In this document: piece after piece, positions 1 through 6,789 of the stretch
How positions within the stretch are numbered: the first letter of the stretch is position 1
How the letters are laid out: each line of letters starts with the position of its first letter
DNA from: an uncultured bacterium
GTDB taxonomy: Bacteria > Spirochaetota > Spirochaetia > Sphaerochaetales > Sphaerochaetaceae
Length of the DNA: 31,007 bases
Reading direction: 5' to 3'
Assembly (NCBI GenBank): GCA_905215015.1
Contig: CAJMOS010000020.1
Span: 1 to 31,007 of the forward strand
Notes under the pieces: generated by a model
Databases searched by the model: none
What the model was told of the DNA's origin: nothing
The model's input: only the letters and a program-made list of their open reading frames with translations
Position numbers and translations under genes: made by a program

Positions 1-10
1 ACAAGTATTT

Positions 11-39
11 TATAATAAGATTTGCATTTCGTTTACGAA
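11..39. promoter_or_regulatory. Possible promoter/operator at left window edge
   Basis: The stretch downstream of garD holds an AT-rich block with TATAAT at 11-16 (plus strand; TATAAA-like on the minus strand) and a perfect inverted repeat TTCGT-TT-ACGAA at 28-39. It probably serves a gene to the left of the window, since reading right from here would run antisense into garD. No terminator for garD is visible before the edge. The function is inferred from composition and symmetry only. Confidence 0.25.
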
Positions 40-51
40 CACATGCGAACT

Positions 52-1569
52 TCACTCGAGCGGGGCAGGGTTCAGCAGGCAGATATAGTTGGAAAGCCCA
101 AGTTGTTCCACCTTTGGTTTTTCTCCGCTGGCAACATCAAGAATCAGGTTGAAAAGCTCCTCGCCCACCTCCTGGATCGTCTTCTCTCCTGTCTCGACGT
201 AGCCTGCGTCAATATCGATCAGATCGGGCCACATCTCCTTCAGCTCATGTCTGGTAGAGACTTTGATCACCGGGGCCTCGGCCAAACCGTAGGGAGTGCC
301 ACGTCCCGTCATGAAGACCTCAAGAGCCATACCGCTGGCAAGCTGGCTGGGACCGCAAATCACGTCGTTGGCGCTGGTGGCGGCAAATATCAGGCCACCC
401 TTGGTGGCGCGCTCTCCACTTGCAAGCACATCGACGATCGGAGCACTGCCGCTCTTGGCAATCGAACCCATCGCCTTCTCCACGATATTGGAAAGCCCTC
501 CAGCCTTGTTGCCTGGAGTCGGGTTCCCGTCCCGGTCCATCCCTCCGCGGGCAAGGTATTTGTCATACCAATCCAGTTCATGAACCAGTTTCCTGAAGGT
601 CGCTTCATCGATGCAACGGGCAGCAAGCTTGTCTGCTCCGTCACGGACCTCGGTCACCTCGCTGAACATAGACCCGGCACCTTCGCTCACCAGAAGGTCG
701 CTGGCATAGCCTGCCGCCGGATTGGCGGCAATCCCGCTGAAAGCATCGCTGCCACCGCACTGGAAACCGACAAGCAGTCTGGACAGGGGAAGTTCCTCCC
801 TTCTCCTCGACTCAAGGATGGCGAGTTTCTTCTCCGCCATCTTCATCATCGCCTCAAGCATGCCGGCAAACCCATGCTGCTTCTGCAGGACAATCACGTT
901 CTCCGGGTTGTTCTCGCTCTCCGAAAGCAACAAATCGGGCCTGAGGTGCTCGCAGCCGAGGCTGACGACAAACAGCTGGCCTCCGAAGTTCGGGTTGTGC
1001 ATCAGATTCCTGATGGTCCGGACGGGAATCTCGCTTCCCGGAGCATTGACGTCGATACCACACCCATAGACGTGGTCCAGTGCCACGATATCATCCACGT
1101 GCGGATACTTCGCAAGCAGTTCCTCTTTCATTTTACGCACCGCCGCGTCCACCACACCCTGGCAACACTGGACCGTACTGGTAATGGCAAGGATGTTGCG
1201 GCTGCCTGCCCACCGTTGTCCCGGTACCGAGTATCCTCTCCAGGTCGTCCGCTTGGGATGAGGCAGCCGGACATGGATGTCGGTACCCCAGACGAGGCTG
1301 GCCAAATCAGGGGAAGGCGCAACCACCATCTTGTGCTCGTTGATCCACTCCCCCTTGCGTATCGGCTGGGTCAAGAAACCAAGCACCACACCGTAACGGA
1401 TGACGGGCGCCCCCTTCTCCATGTCGCGCAGGGCGATCTTATGCGCTTGAGGGATATCTTCAAGCAGGGTGACGTCCCCTTCGACCTTCTCGCCTTTCCT
1501 CAAGTCGCGCAGGGCGATGACAACAGTATCTTTCTCGTTGATCTTTACGGTTGCGGGCATGGCACCCAT
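52..1569 (-). CDS. garD: Galactarate dehydratase GarD (UxaA/altronate dehydratase family)
   Basis: This enzyme dehydrates D-galactarate (mucate) to 5-dehydro-4-deoxy-D-glucarate in the cytoplasm, the first step of galactarate breakdown. The protein has 505 residues, close to the 523 of the E. coli enzyme. It matches that family along its whole length: an N-terminal SAF-like part (about 1-85), then the catalytic part with DHVYGCGIDVNAPGSEIP, FGGQLFVVSLGCE, GFQCGGSDAFSGIAANPA, GNKAGGLSNIVEKAMGSIAK and TGRGTPYG. The conserved Cys residues of the UxaA fold are present. The start is ambiguous. ATG at 1569 and ATG at 1560 are both in frame and neither has a strong ribosome binding site; 1569 is used here. 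It is the last gene of the gar locus but lies beyond an intrinsic terminator after garR, so it may have its own promoter in 1570-1704, where I see no convincing -35/-10 pair. The identification is firm at family level, and the substrate is supported by garR and garK next door. Confidence 0.93.
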   Translation of the reverse strand: MGAMPATVKINEKDTVVIALRDLRKGEKVEGDVTLLEDIPQAHKIALRDMEKGAPVIRYGVVLGFLTQPIRKGEWINEHKMVVAPSPDLASLVWGTDIHVRLPHPKRTTWRGYSVPGQRWAGSRNILAITSTVQCCQGVVDAAVRKMKEELLAKYPHVDDIVALDHVYGCGIDVNAPGSEIPVRTIRNLMHNPNFGGQLFVVSLGCEHLRPDLLLSESENNPENVIVLQKQHGFAGMLEAMMKMAEKKLAILESRRREELPLSRLLVGFQCGGSDAFSGIAANPAAGYASDLLVSEGAGSMFSEVTEVRDGADKLAARCIDEATFRKLVHELDWYDKYLARGGMDRDGNPTPGNKAGGLSNIVEKAMGSIAKSGSAPIVDVLASGERATKGGLIFAATSANDVICGPSQLASGMALEVFMTGRGTPYGLAEAPVIKVSTRHELKEMWPDLIDIDAGYVETGEKTIQEVGEELFNLILDVASGEKPKVEQLGLSNYICLLNPAPLE

Positions 1570-1704
1570 TGTAGCTTACGGAAAGAAAGTTGTATATCGC
1601 AAAAGGCCCAATACCGATGGTTGTGGGATGAAGGAAACACAAGGGATTGTGCGGTATGGACTGCAACGGCAGGGAAATCCCTCTTGACAGGCTATTCCGA
1701 TTTG

Positions 1705-1737
1705 ACCAAAAAACGCCCACCGGAAGACCGGTGGGCG
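1705..1737 (-). terminator. Rho-independent terminator between garR and garD
   Basis: A perfect 10-bp stem (CGCCCACCGG at 1714-1723 pairing with 1728-1737) with a 4-nt loop is followed on the minus strand by a run of six T (complement of 1708-1713). It lies 21 bp past the garR stop codon. It should end or attenuate the upstream transcript and so separate garD expression from garR. Confidence 0.88.
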
Positions 1738-1758
1738 CAGGAACCAACGTGAGACCAG

Positions 1759-2646
1759 TTATTTGTCGCTGATCTTGGTGCCGGAAATCTTGGCGTAGTA
1801 CTTTGCCAGGGCGCTGTGGTCGTCAGACCCGCATCCGTCAAAGTGCAGGTTCTCCAGCATCTCTTGGACCTCGACGGTCAACGGAAGCGGAGCGCCTACC
1901 TTGTGTCCGGTCTCGATGGCATTGTTCAGGTCCTTGATATGGAGGTCAATGCGGAAGCCCGGCTTGAAGTTGTCGTCGATCATCATCGGCACCTTGGCGT
2001 TCATGACCGTGCTGCCGGCCAAGCCACCCTTGATGGCGGCGAAGACCAGGTTCGGGTCGACACCAGCCTTCTTGACCATGGTGTAGGCCTCGGCGCAAGC
2101 GGCGATGTTGACGGCGACGATGATCTGGTTGGCCAGCTTCGTGGTGTTGCCGGCTCCAATCGGGCCGCACCAGACAGCGCTGGCGCCCATCTGCAGAAGT
2201 AGCGGCTGGTACTCGTCGAACAGGGCCTTGTCACCACCGACCATGATGGAGAGTGTCCCGTCGATCGCCTTCGGCTCACCACCGGAAACCGGAGCATCCA
2301 GCATCTTCACACCCTTTTCCGCACAGGCGGCGCAGACCTTCTGGCTGACGGTAGGGGCGATGGAAGACATGTCGATCAGGACCTGTCCGGCCTTGGCGTG
2401 GTCAAGCATGCCACCCTTGGCGAGAACGACCTGCTCGACCTGGGGACCGTTCGGAACCATGGTGATCACGACCGGGCACTTCTCGATGATGTCGGCATTG
2501 CTGGTGCCTGCATGGGCACCGTCTTTGGTGACTGCATCGATGTTCGCCTGGTTCAGGTCATAGACCCAGACTTCATTGCCATGCTTCAGCAAGTTGCGGA
2601 CCATGGGCTTGCCCATGATGCCAAGACCAATAAAAGCAATCTTCAT
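1759..2646 (-). CDS. garR: 2-hydroxy-3-oxopropionate (tartronate semialdehyde) reductase GarR
   Basis: This NAD(P)H-dependent enzyme reduces tartronate semialdehyde to D-glycerate in the galactarate/glucarate pathway. The 295 residues match the family length (E. coli GarR about 294-296). The N-terminal Rossmann motif is IGLGIMGKPM (residues 6-15), the substrate-binding signature DAPVSGGEP lies at 117-125, and the catalytic lysine is K170 in GAGNTTKLANQ, as in the beta-hydroxyacid dehydrogenase family. I chose the ATG at 2646 because AAGGAG sits 8-9 nt upstream and the protein then begins MKIAFIG, as in relatives; a longer frame extends to 2688. It lies 25 bp after the aldolase-like gene and is followed by a strong terminator, so these two genes likely form one transcript. 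Other 3-hydroxyisobutyrate dehydrogenase-like activities are possible, but the neighbours point to GarR. Confidence 0.93.
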   Translation of the reverse strand: MKIAFIGLGIMGKPMVRNLLKHGNEVWVYDLNQANIDAVTKDGAHAGTSNADIIEKCPVVITMVPNGPQVEQVVLAKGGMLDHAKAGQVLIDMSSIAPTVSQKVCAACAEKGVKMLDAPVSGGEPKAIDGTLSIMVGGDKALFDEYQPLLLQMGASAVWCGPIGAGNTTKLANQIIVAVNIAACAEAYTMVKKAGVDPNLVFAAIKGGLAGSTVMNAKVPMMIDDNFKPGFRIDLHIKDLNNAIETGHKVGAPLPLTVEVQEMLENLHFDGCGSDDHSALAKYYAKISGTKISDK

Positions 2647-2671
2647 AATCGTTTCTCCTTCTCGAGATTTG

Positions 2672-3592
2672 TTATTTCGTATACGCAATCAGACCAGCCT
2701 GAGCCAGGCGGTCCAATTCCTTCCGCATCGCGTCAAGCAACGGCTTGCTGGTGGTCAGCAGGTTGGGACTGTGGGCATATCCGACATCGTTTCCGACCAG
2801 GATGGCCACATCCTTGGTCCCGACAGGAAAACTCGCCTTGTCCGTCATCAACCGGATCGGGTTCAGTTCCTGCTGGAGCTCGAAGGAACCCTTGTAGTCG
2901 CCTGCCATGAACCGGTCGTAGATGGCCATGACCAATTTGGGCACATAGTTGGCGGTGGAAGTGACCGCACCCACGGCGCCATGGCAGAGGGCGCCGTAAA
3001 TCAAGGTATCCTTGCCTCCAAGCACCTTCAGTCCCACGTCCCGGTTCAGCCAGACGAACTGTTCCAACTGGGTCAAATCACCCGAGCTGTCCTTCATGCC
3101 GATGATGTTGCCATTGTCGTGCACCAGGCGGTAGACGAGACTCTGCGTCATCGGATACCCGGTCTTCCCGGGATTGTTGTACAGGAGCATCGGCTTGCCG
3201 CCAATCGACTTGGCGATCTTGGTGAAATGCCGGTACAGTTCCTCCTCCGTCGGTTTGACGAACATCGGCTGGAGCACGCTGATTGCCGTGGCGCCCTCGT
3301 CGAAGGCCATCTTCGCCAGACGGACGCACTTGGTCGTGCTGATGGCTCCGATGCCGCAGAACAGGGGAACCCTGCCCCGCACCTGGTCGACGAAAATCCT
3401 CAACCCCTTCGCATACTCGTCCTCGTCCAACGCGTAGAATTCACCGTTCGAGCCGAAGGCAAGGATCCCGTGCACGCCATTGTCGATCACGTAGTCGATT
3501 TGGGCGCGCAATTTCTTCTCGTCGATATGGTCATCCGCGTCAAACGGAGTGACGAGCGGCGGAACAATTCCTTTCAGAAAATCACTCTGCAT
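2672..3592 (-). CDS. DapA-superfamily lyase, candidate 5-dehydro-4-deoxyglucarate aldolase/dehydratase
   Basis: This is a class I (Schiff-base) lyase of the dihydrodipicolinate synthase/N-acetylneuraminate lyase superfamily, 306 residues, a normal length. The Schiff-base lysine is K167 in IGMKDSSGD. The family tyrosine is Y138 in LLYNNPGKTGY. The carboxylate-binding motif is GSNGE (47-51) rather than the GTTGE of true DapA. It sits exactly where the pathway needs an enzyme acting on 5-dehydro-4-deoxyglucarate. With GarR and GarK alongside, cleavage to pyruvate plus tartronate semialdehyde (the GarL reaction) makes most sense. The superfamily also contains KdgD, which decarboxylates and dehydrates the same compound to 2-oxoglutarate semialdehyde. 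The start at 3592 is preferred because AGAGGAGA lies just upstream; a GTG at 3610 would place that ribosome binding site inside the gene. True DapA is unlikely from context. Confidence 0.8.
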   Translation of the reverse strand: MQSDFLKGIVPPLVTPFDADDHIDEKKLRAQIDYVIDNGVHGILAFGSNGEFYALDEDEYAKGLRIFVDQVRGRVPLFCGIGAISTTKCVRLAKMAFDEGATAISVLQPMFVKPTEEELYRHFTKIAKSIGGKPMLLYNNPGKTGYPMTQSLVYRLVHDNGNIIGMKDSSGDLTQLEQFVWLNRDVGLKVLGGKDTLIYGALCHGAVGAVTSTANYVPKLVMAIYDRFMAGDYKGSFELQQELNPIRLMTDKASFPVGTKDVAILVGNDVGYAHSPNLLTTSKPLLDAMRKELDRLAQAGLIAYTK

Positions 3593-3602
3593 CAGTGTCT
3601 CC

Positions 3603-3673
3603 TCTTTCACGCTTCCAATCTAATCCCCATTGTCGATTGAGTCAACTTTAATTTGACGGAAAGACGTGAAAGA
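3603..3673 (-). promoter_or_regulatory. Promoter of the aldolase-garR unit with nested inverted repeats
   Basis: On the minus strand TTGACT (complement of 3640-3645), a 17-bp spacer and TAGATT (complement of 3617-3622) form a good sigma-70-type promoter upstream of the aldolase-like gene. A 17-bp inverted repeat, GTCAA-N7-TTGAC at 3641-3657, overlaps the -35 box. A wider pair, TCTTTCACG at 3603-3611 and CGTGAAAGA at 3665-3673, brackets the whole promoter. This layout suggests an operator for a repressor, perhaps the nearby IclR-type protein. Regulator assignment is inference. Confidence 0.55.
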
Positions 3674-3688
3674 TTTGATTCTTATAAT

Positions 3689-4834
3689 TTATTTATATTT
3701 TTCTTGGCTCCCAATCAGCCTGCAGATGGCAATCATCGTGGTAGAGAGGTCCTCCCTGCAATGCTTGCTGAGTTCCGAGAAGGCGCCTGGCTTGTTGAGA
3801 ATCGAGAAGACGCTGGTCACCCCGATGCCGTACATGCCGCTCATATCCCCATCGATCGTGCCGACCACGGCGACGACCGGCACGCCTTGCCGTTTCGCAT
3901 GGGTGGCGATTCCGCTGATCACCTTGCCCTGGATCGACTGTCCGTCGATCTTGCCCTCGCCGGTGAAGACCATGTCGGCGTCTTTCAGGCGCTCGTCGAA
4001 ATGGACCGCGTCGAGCACCGTCTCGATGCCGCTCTTGAGCTGGCTGTCAAAGAAGGCCACCGTTCCCGCTCCCATGCCGCCGGCGGCGCCAGCTCCGGCC
4101 AAGTCCCGCACGTCCTTGCCTACGTCACGCTTGACCACATCGGCAAGATGGGAAAGTCCGGCATCCAGGCGAGAGACCATCTCGGGGGTAGCGCCCTTCT
4201 GGGGGCCGAAGACCGCCGAAGCTCCGTTCGGACCGCACAGGGGATTGGTCACGTCGCACATGGTGATGAAGCGGACCTTCCGGATGGCGGGATCCACCCC
4301 GGAGAGATCGATCCGCTCGATATCCTTCAGCGTCCCGCCGACAGGCACGAAGGCCTTCCCCGTCTTGTCCAGGAACTTGACACCACAAGCGGCGGCAGCG
4401 CCACAGCCGCCATCGTTGGTAGCTGATCCACCCAGCCCGACAATCACCGTCTCGACACCGCTCTTGGCAGCGGCGAGCATCAGCTGTCCCACGCCATAGG
4501 TGGTCATCTTCTCCGGATTCTTGCGGTCCTCGACCATCGGCAGGGCCGCCGCGGCAGCCAGCTCGATAACGGCGGTCTTGCCTTCGTGCACCAGCCCGTA
4601 AAAGCCCTCGACCTGCTCGCCAGGAACCGGACCGCAGACCGAAAGCCGCACCAGCCTGCCAGACAACGCCTTCAGGAAGGCATCGGTACTGCCCTCCCCG
4701 CCATCCGCAACGGGAAGCGCCGTCGTCTCGCATTCAGGGAAAACCGCATGCACGGCCTTCGCCATCAGATCGCAGACCTCTTCGGAACTCATCGTCCCCT
4801 TGAAAGAATCAGGAAGAATCAACACGTGTCTCAT
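3689..4834 (-). CDS. garK: Glycerate kinase, GarK/GlxK type
   Basis: The enzyme phosphorylates D-glycerate with ATP (2-phosphoglycerate in the E. coli family), passing the product of GarR into glycolysis. It has 381 residues, the same as E. coli GarK. Family signatures include PDSFKGTMSS (8-17), PVADGGEGSTDAF, GLGGSATNDGGCG and FTGEGKIDGQS. The frame is open to 4936, but the start at 4834 gives MRHVLILPDSFKG, which aligns with relatives, and has GAGGG six nt upstream. It is the first gene of the minus-strand gar locus and is divergent from the iclR-type regulator, with 193 bp between the two starts. A 96-bp gap containing a second promoter separates it from the aldolase-like gene. Confidence 0.93.
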   Translation of the reverse strand: MRHVLILPDSFKGTMSSEEVCDLMAKAVHAVFPECETTALPVADGGEGSTDAFLKALSGRLVRLSVCGPVPGEQVEGFYGLVHEGKTAVIELAAAAALPMVEDRKNPEKMTTYGVGQLMLAAAKSGVETVIVGLGGSATNDGGCGAAAACGVKFLDKTGKAFVPVGGTLKDIERIDLSGVDPAIRKVRFITMCDVTNPLCGPNGASAVFGPQKGATPEMVSRLDAGLSHLADVVKRDVGKDVRDLAGAGAAGGMGAGTVAFFDSQLKSGIETVLDAVHFDERLKDADMVFTGEGKIDGQSIQGKVISGIATHAKRQGVPVVAVVGTIDGDMSGMYGIGVTSVFSILNKPGAFSELSKHCREDLSTTMIAICRLIGSQEKYK

Positions 4835-4843
4835 AGTGCCCTC

Positions 4844-4873
4844 ATTATCAGCCGGTGGTTCTGGTACTGTCAA
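4844..4873 (-). promoter_or_regulatory. garK: Candidate garK promoter very close to its start codon
   Basis: TTGACA (complement of 4868-4873), an 18-bp spacer and GATAAT (complement of 4844-4849) make a near-consensus promoter. The -10 box ends only 9 nt before the garK ATG. Transcription from it would start within about 1-3 nt of the start codon and exclude the GAGGG ribosome binding site. Either the mRNA is almost leaderless or this match is not the promoter used. Confidence 0.45.
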
Positions 4874-4874
4874 C

Positions 4875-4985
4875 AAATGCGGCATGCGAAATGCGTTTGC
4901 TTTCCCCTCAAAACAGTCACGGTGAAGCCCAATCACGATTTCTTCCGGCTCCCAAAACCCGATTTGATTTTTACATTTGCGTTTT
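4875..4985. promoter_or_regulatory. Repeated AAATGCG/ATTTGCG elements between garK and iclR
   Basis: The 193-bp divergent spacer contains AAATGCG twice as a direct repeat (4875-4881 and 4889-4895), the second continuing as AAATGCGTTTGC. A similar string, ATTTGCGTTTTC (4975-4986), lies inside the iclR promoter spacer. They flank the two divergent start regions as operator sites would. Binding by the adjacent IclR-type protein is a guess. Confidence 0.3.
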
Positions 4986-5000
4986 CCTATTTTGTATAAT
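4970..5000 (+). promoter_or_regulatory. Promoter of the IclR-type regulator
   Basis: TTTACA at 4970-4975 and a perfect TATAAT at 4995-5000 are separated by 19 bp, a little longer than ideal. The start codon at 5028 follows a GAGGG ribosome binding site at 5015-5019. Confidence 0.55.
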
Positions 5001-5027
5001 ACTATTTAGAATTCGAGGGTATGTGAC

Positions 5028-5822
5028 ATGGCAGAACTGGAAGACAAAGACGACAAGTATAGCATCAAGGCGGCGGTGAGGTGCCTGAAACTGATGGACT
5101 ATGCGACGACCTTGGCGCGGCCGGTGACCATTGGGGATGTCTGCAAGGAGCTGGACACCAACAGCAACATGGCGTTCCGCATGCTGAACACGCTTGCAAC
5201 AGCCGGCTACATGAGCCGCGACGAAGTCAGCGGAGGATACCGGATCAGCCTGAAGAGCCTGCTGCTCAGCCGTAGCGCCCTGCAGTCCTTGGAAATCCGC
5301 CGTATCACCATGCCATATCTGGAATTGTTGTGGAACCAGTTTCCCAAGGCAAACGCCAACCTCGGGGTCCGCTACGAGGATGCGATCCTATTGATCGACC
5401 GCATCGACACACAGAGCTTGCCGCGCACCTATTTCACCCCGGGAAAGGAACTTCCCTTCTACTGCTCGGGAATCGGCAAGGTGCTGACCGCATTCCGAAG
5501 CAATCAGGAAATCGACAACCTGATAGCCAAGACCAACTTCAAGGCCTATACCGCCTACACGGTCACCGACCCGAAAAAAATCAAAGAGGAACTTGAGCGG
5601 GTACGACAGGAAGGTGTCGGACGCGACCGAGAGGAATTCGTCACCAACGACAATTGCTCCGCGGCCCCGATCCGGGACGCGCACGGACAGGTGATCGCCG
5701 CCATCAGCCTTTCCGCCCTGGAGACCAACATGAGCCAGGACGAAATCGAGGCGGCGCTGCCGAAAGTCAAGGAAACCGCTGACCGCATTTCCAGCCTGAT
5801 CGGCTACGACCACCTCGCCTGA
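5028..5822 (+). CDS. IclR-family transcriptional regulator
   Basis: This is a cytoplasmic DNA-binding protein of 264 residues, the normal length for the family. The N-terminal winged helix-turn-helix spans about residues 11-75 (IKAAVRCLKLMDYATTL, then TIGDVCKELDTNSNMAFRML, then the wing GGYRIS). The effector-binding domain follows, with the signature LPFYCSGIGKVLTAF (142-156) and the C-terminal AAISLSALE block typical of IclR. It is transcribed divergently from the galactarate genes, so it most likely controls them in response to galactarate or a pathway intermediate. ATG 5028 is supported by GAGGG 8 nt upstream. The stop codon touches the stop of the convergent neighbour with no spacer (TGATCA, 5820-5825). 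Effector and target sites are not shown by the sequence itself. Confidence 0.9.
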   Translation: MAELEDKDDKYSIKAAVRCLKLMDYATTLARPVTIGDVCKELDTNSNMAFRMLNTLATAGYMSRDEVSGGYRISLKSLLLSRSALQSLEIRRITMPYLELLWNQFPKANANLGVRYEDAILLIDRIDTQSLPRTYFTPGKELPFYCSGIGKVLTAFRSNQEIDNLIAKTNFKAYTAYTVTDPKKIKEELERVRQEGVGRDREEFVTNDNCSAAPIRDAHGQVIAAISLSALETNMSQDEIEAALPKVKETADRISSLIGYDHLA

Positions 5823-6704
5823 TCAGTAATCCCAAACAAGCTGCTGGCGTTTCGTATCCAGCTTCCCGTCGATTCCGATGGGGATGATCGCATGGTGCGC
5901 CCCATGGCCAAAATCATGGCAATAAGCAACAGGGATGGAGAAACGCCTGCCAAAGCGTTCGAGAATTCCCAAAAGATCCGGTTGTCCGGCATCGCTGTAG
6001 TGGCCGAAGAGCAGACCGGTGACGTGGCTCATGAATGGAGTCTGGGCGATAAACTCAAGATACTCCGCGACTCCTCCCACCTCGGTGAACTGCTCGTGGT
6101 CCTCAAGGAACAGGATGTAGGGCTTCTGCCGGTAAGAAAAGTACTTGTTCCCCAGCATCAGCGCAAAATTCCTCAGATATCCGCCGGTAAACTCTCCTTG
6201 GGCATTGCCCGGGACCAGCACAGTCCAAGGTTCGGACGCCTGGTACGGCGCATGGTCGCTTGTCAGCGCATCGAACTGCTCGAGGGTGTAGGGATCTTGC
6301 TCCAACAGCGAATGGGGTGTCGGACCATAGAAAACCGGAATCCCCGTCTGGCAATGGATGGCCTGCAGGATGGTGGTCCCGTCGCTGAAGGAACAGTAGA
6401 GTTTGGGTCTGGCTGCCATGGCCCGATAGTCCAGCAGGGGGAGCAACTCGGTCGAGGACTCGCCGCCCCCGAAAAGCACCAGCCTGACCTTGGGGTCGCG
6501 TACCAACTGGTTGAAGTCGTCGGCCCGCTGCTCCTTGGTGGCGCAATAGCCCCAGTCGTCGCGGAGGATGTTGCGGCCCACCCTCACCTTGAAGCCAAAT
6601 GATTCCAGCAGGCCGGTCGCAGCCTCGAGATCCCCCTCCTCCACCACATGGCTCGGAGAACAAATGCCAATAGCATCACCTAAACGCAAGTACGAAAGAT
6701 TCAT
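5823..6704 (-). CDS. S66-family peptidase (LD-carboxypeptidase / MccF-like)
   Basis: This is a serine peptidase of the LD-carboxypeptidase family. Members cleave the L-Lys/mDAP-D-Ala bond of muropeptides in the cytoplasm (LdcA) or inactivate microcin C-type compounds (MccF). With the start at 6704 it has 293 residues. Visible features are DAIGICSPS near the N-terminus, LFGGGESSTELLPLLDY, the nucleophile motif SFSDGTT (Ser near residue 107), FLEDHE with the probable catalytic Glu, and CHDFGHG with the probable catalytic His. The frame is open to 6803. ATGs at 6713 and 6704 are the realistic starts; 6704 has AGGA 8 nt upstream. It is divergent from the XdhC-YqeB gene across an 85-bp spacer holding a palindrome. 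No other cell-wall gene is nearby, so its physiological substrate cannot be told. Confidence 0.82.
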   Translation of the reverse strand: MNLSYLRLGDAIGICSPSHVVEEGDLEAATGLLESFGFKVRVGRNILRDDWGYCATKEQRADDFNQLVRDPKVRLVLFGGGESSTELLPLLDYRAMAARPKLYCSFSDGTTILQAIHCQTGIPVFYGPTPHSLLEQDPYTLEQFDALTSDHAPYQASEPWTVLVPGNAQGEFTGGYLRNFALMLGNKYFSYRQKPYILFLEDHEQFTEVGGVAEYLEFIAQTPFMSHVTGLLFGHYSDAGQPDLLGILERFGRRFSIPVAYCHDFGHGAHHAIIPIGIDGKLDTKRQQLVWDY

Positions 6705-6737
6705 GTCTCCCATCCTACCACAATCGGAAAGAAATGT

Positions 6738-6752
6738 TTCCATTGTATGGAA
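6738..6752. promoter_or_regulatory. Palindrome TTCCAT-TGT-ATGGAA, copy 1
   Basis: A perfect 6+6 inverted repeat with 3-nt spacer lies midway between two divergent start codons (6704 minus, 6790 plus), about 40 bp from each. An identical pair of arms recurs at 30733-30747. The position and symmetry fit a dimeric repressor or activator site; the regulator is unknown. Confidence 0.45.
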
Positions 6753-6789
6753 GCTTGCATGACGGATGCGGTCGTGGTAGCGTGACAGT

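Noticed and set aside
22..1752. A 576-codon plus-strand frame opposite garD
   Set aside because: garD matches galactarate dehydratase along its whole length, and this frame has no recognisable feature.
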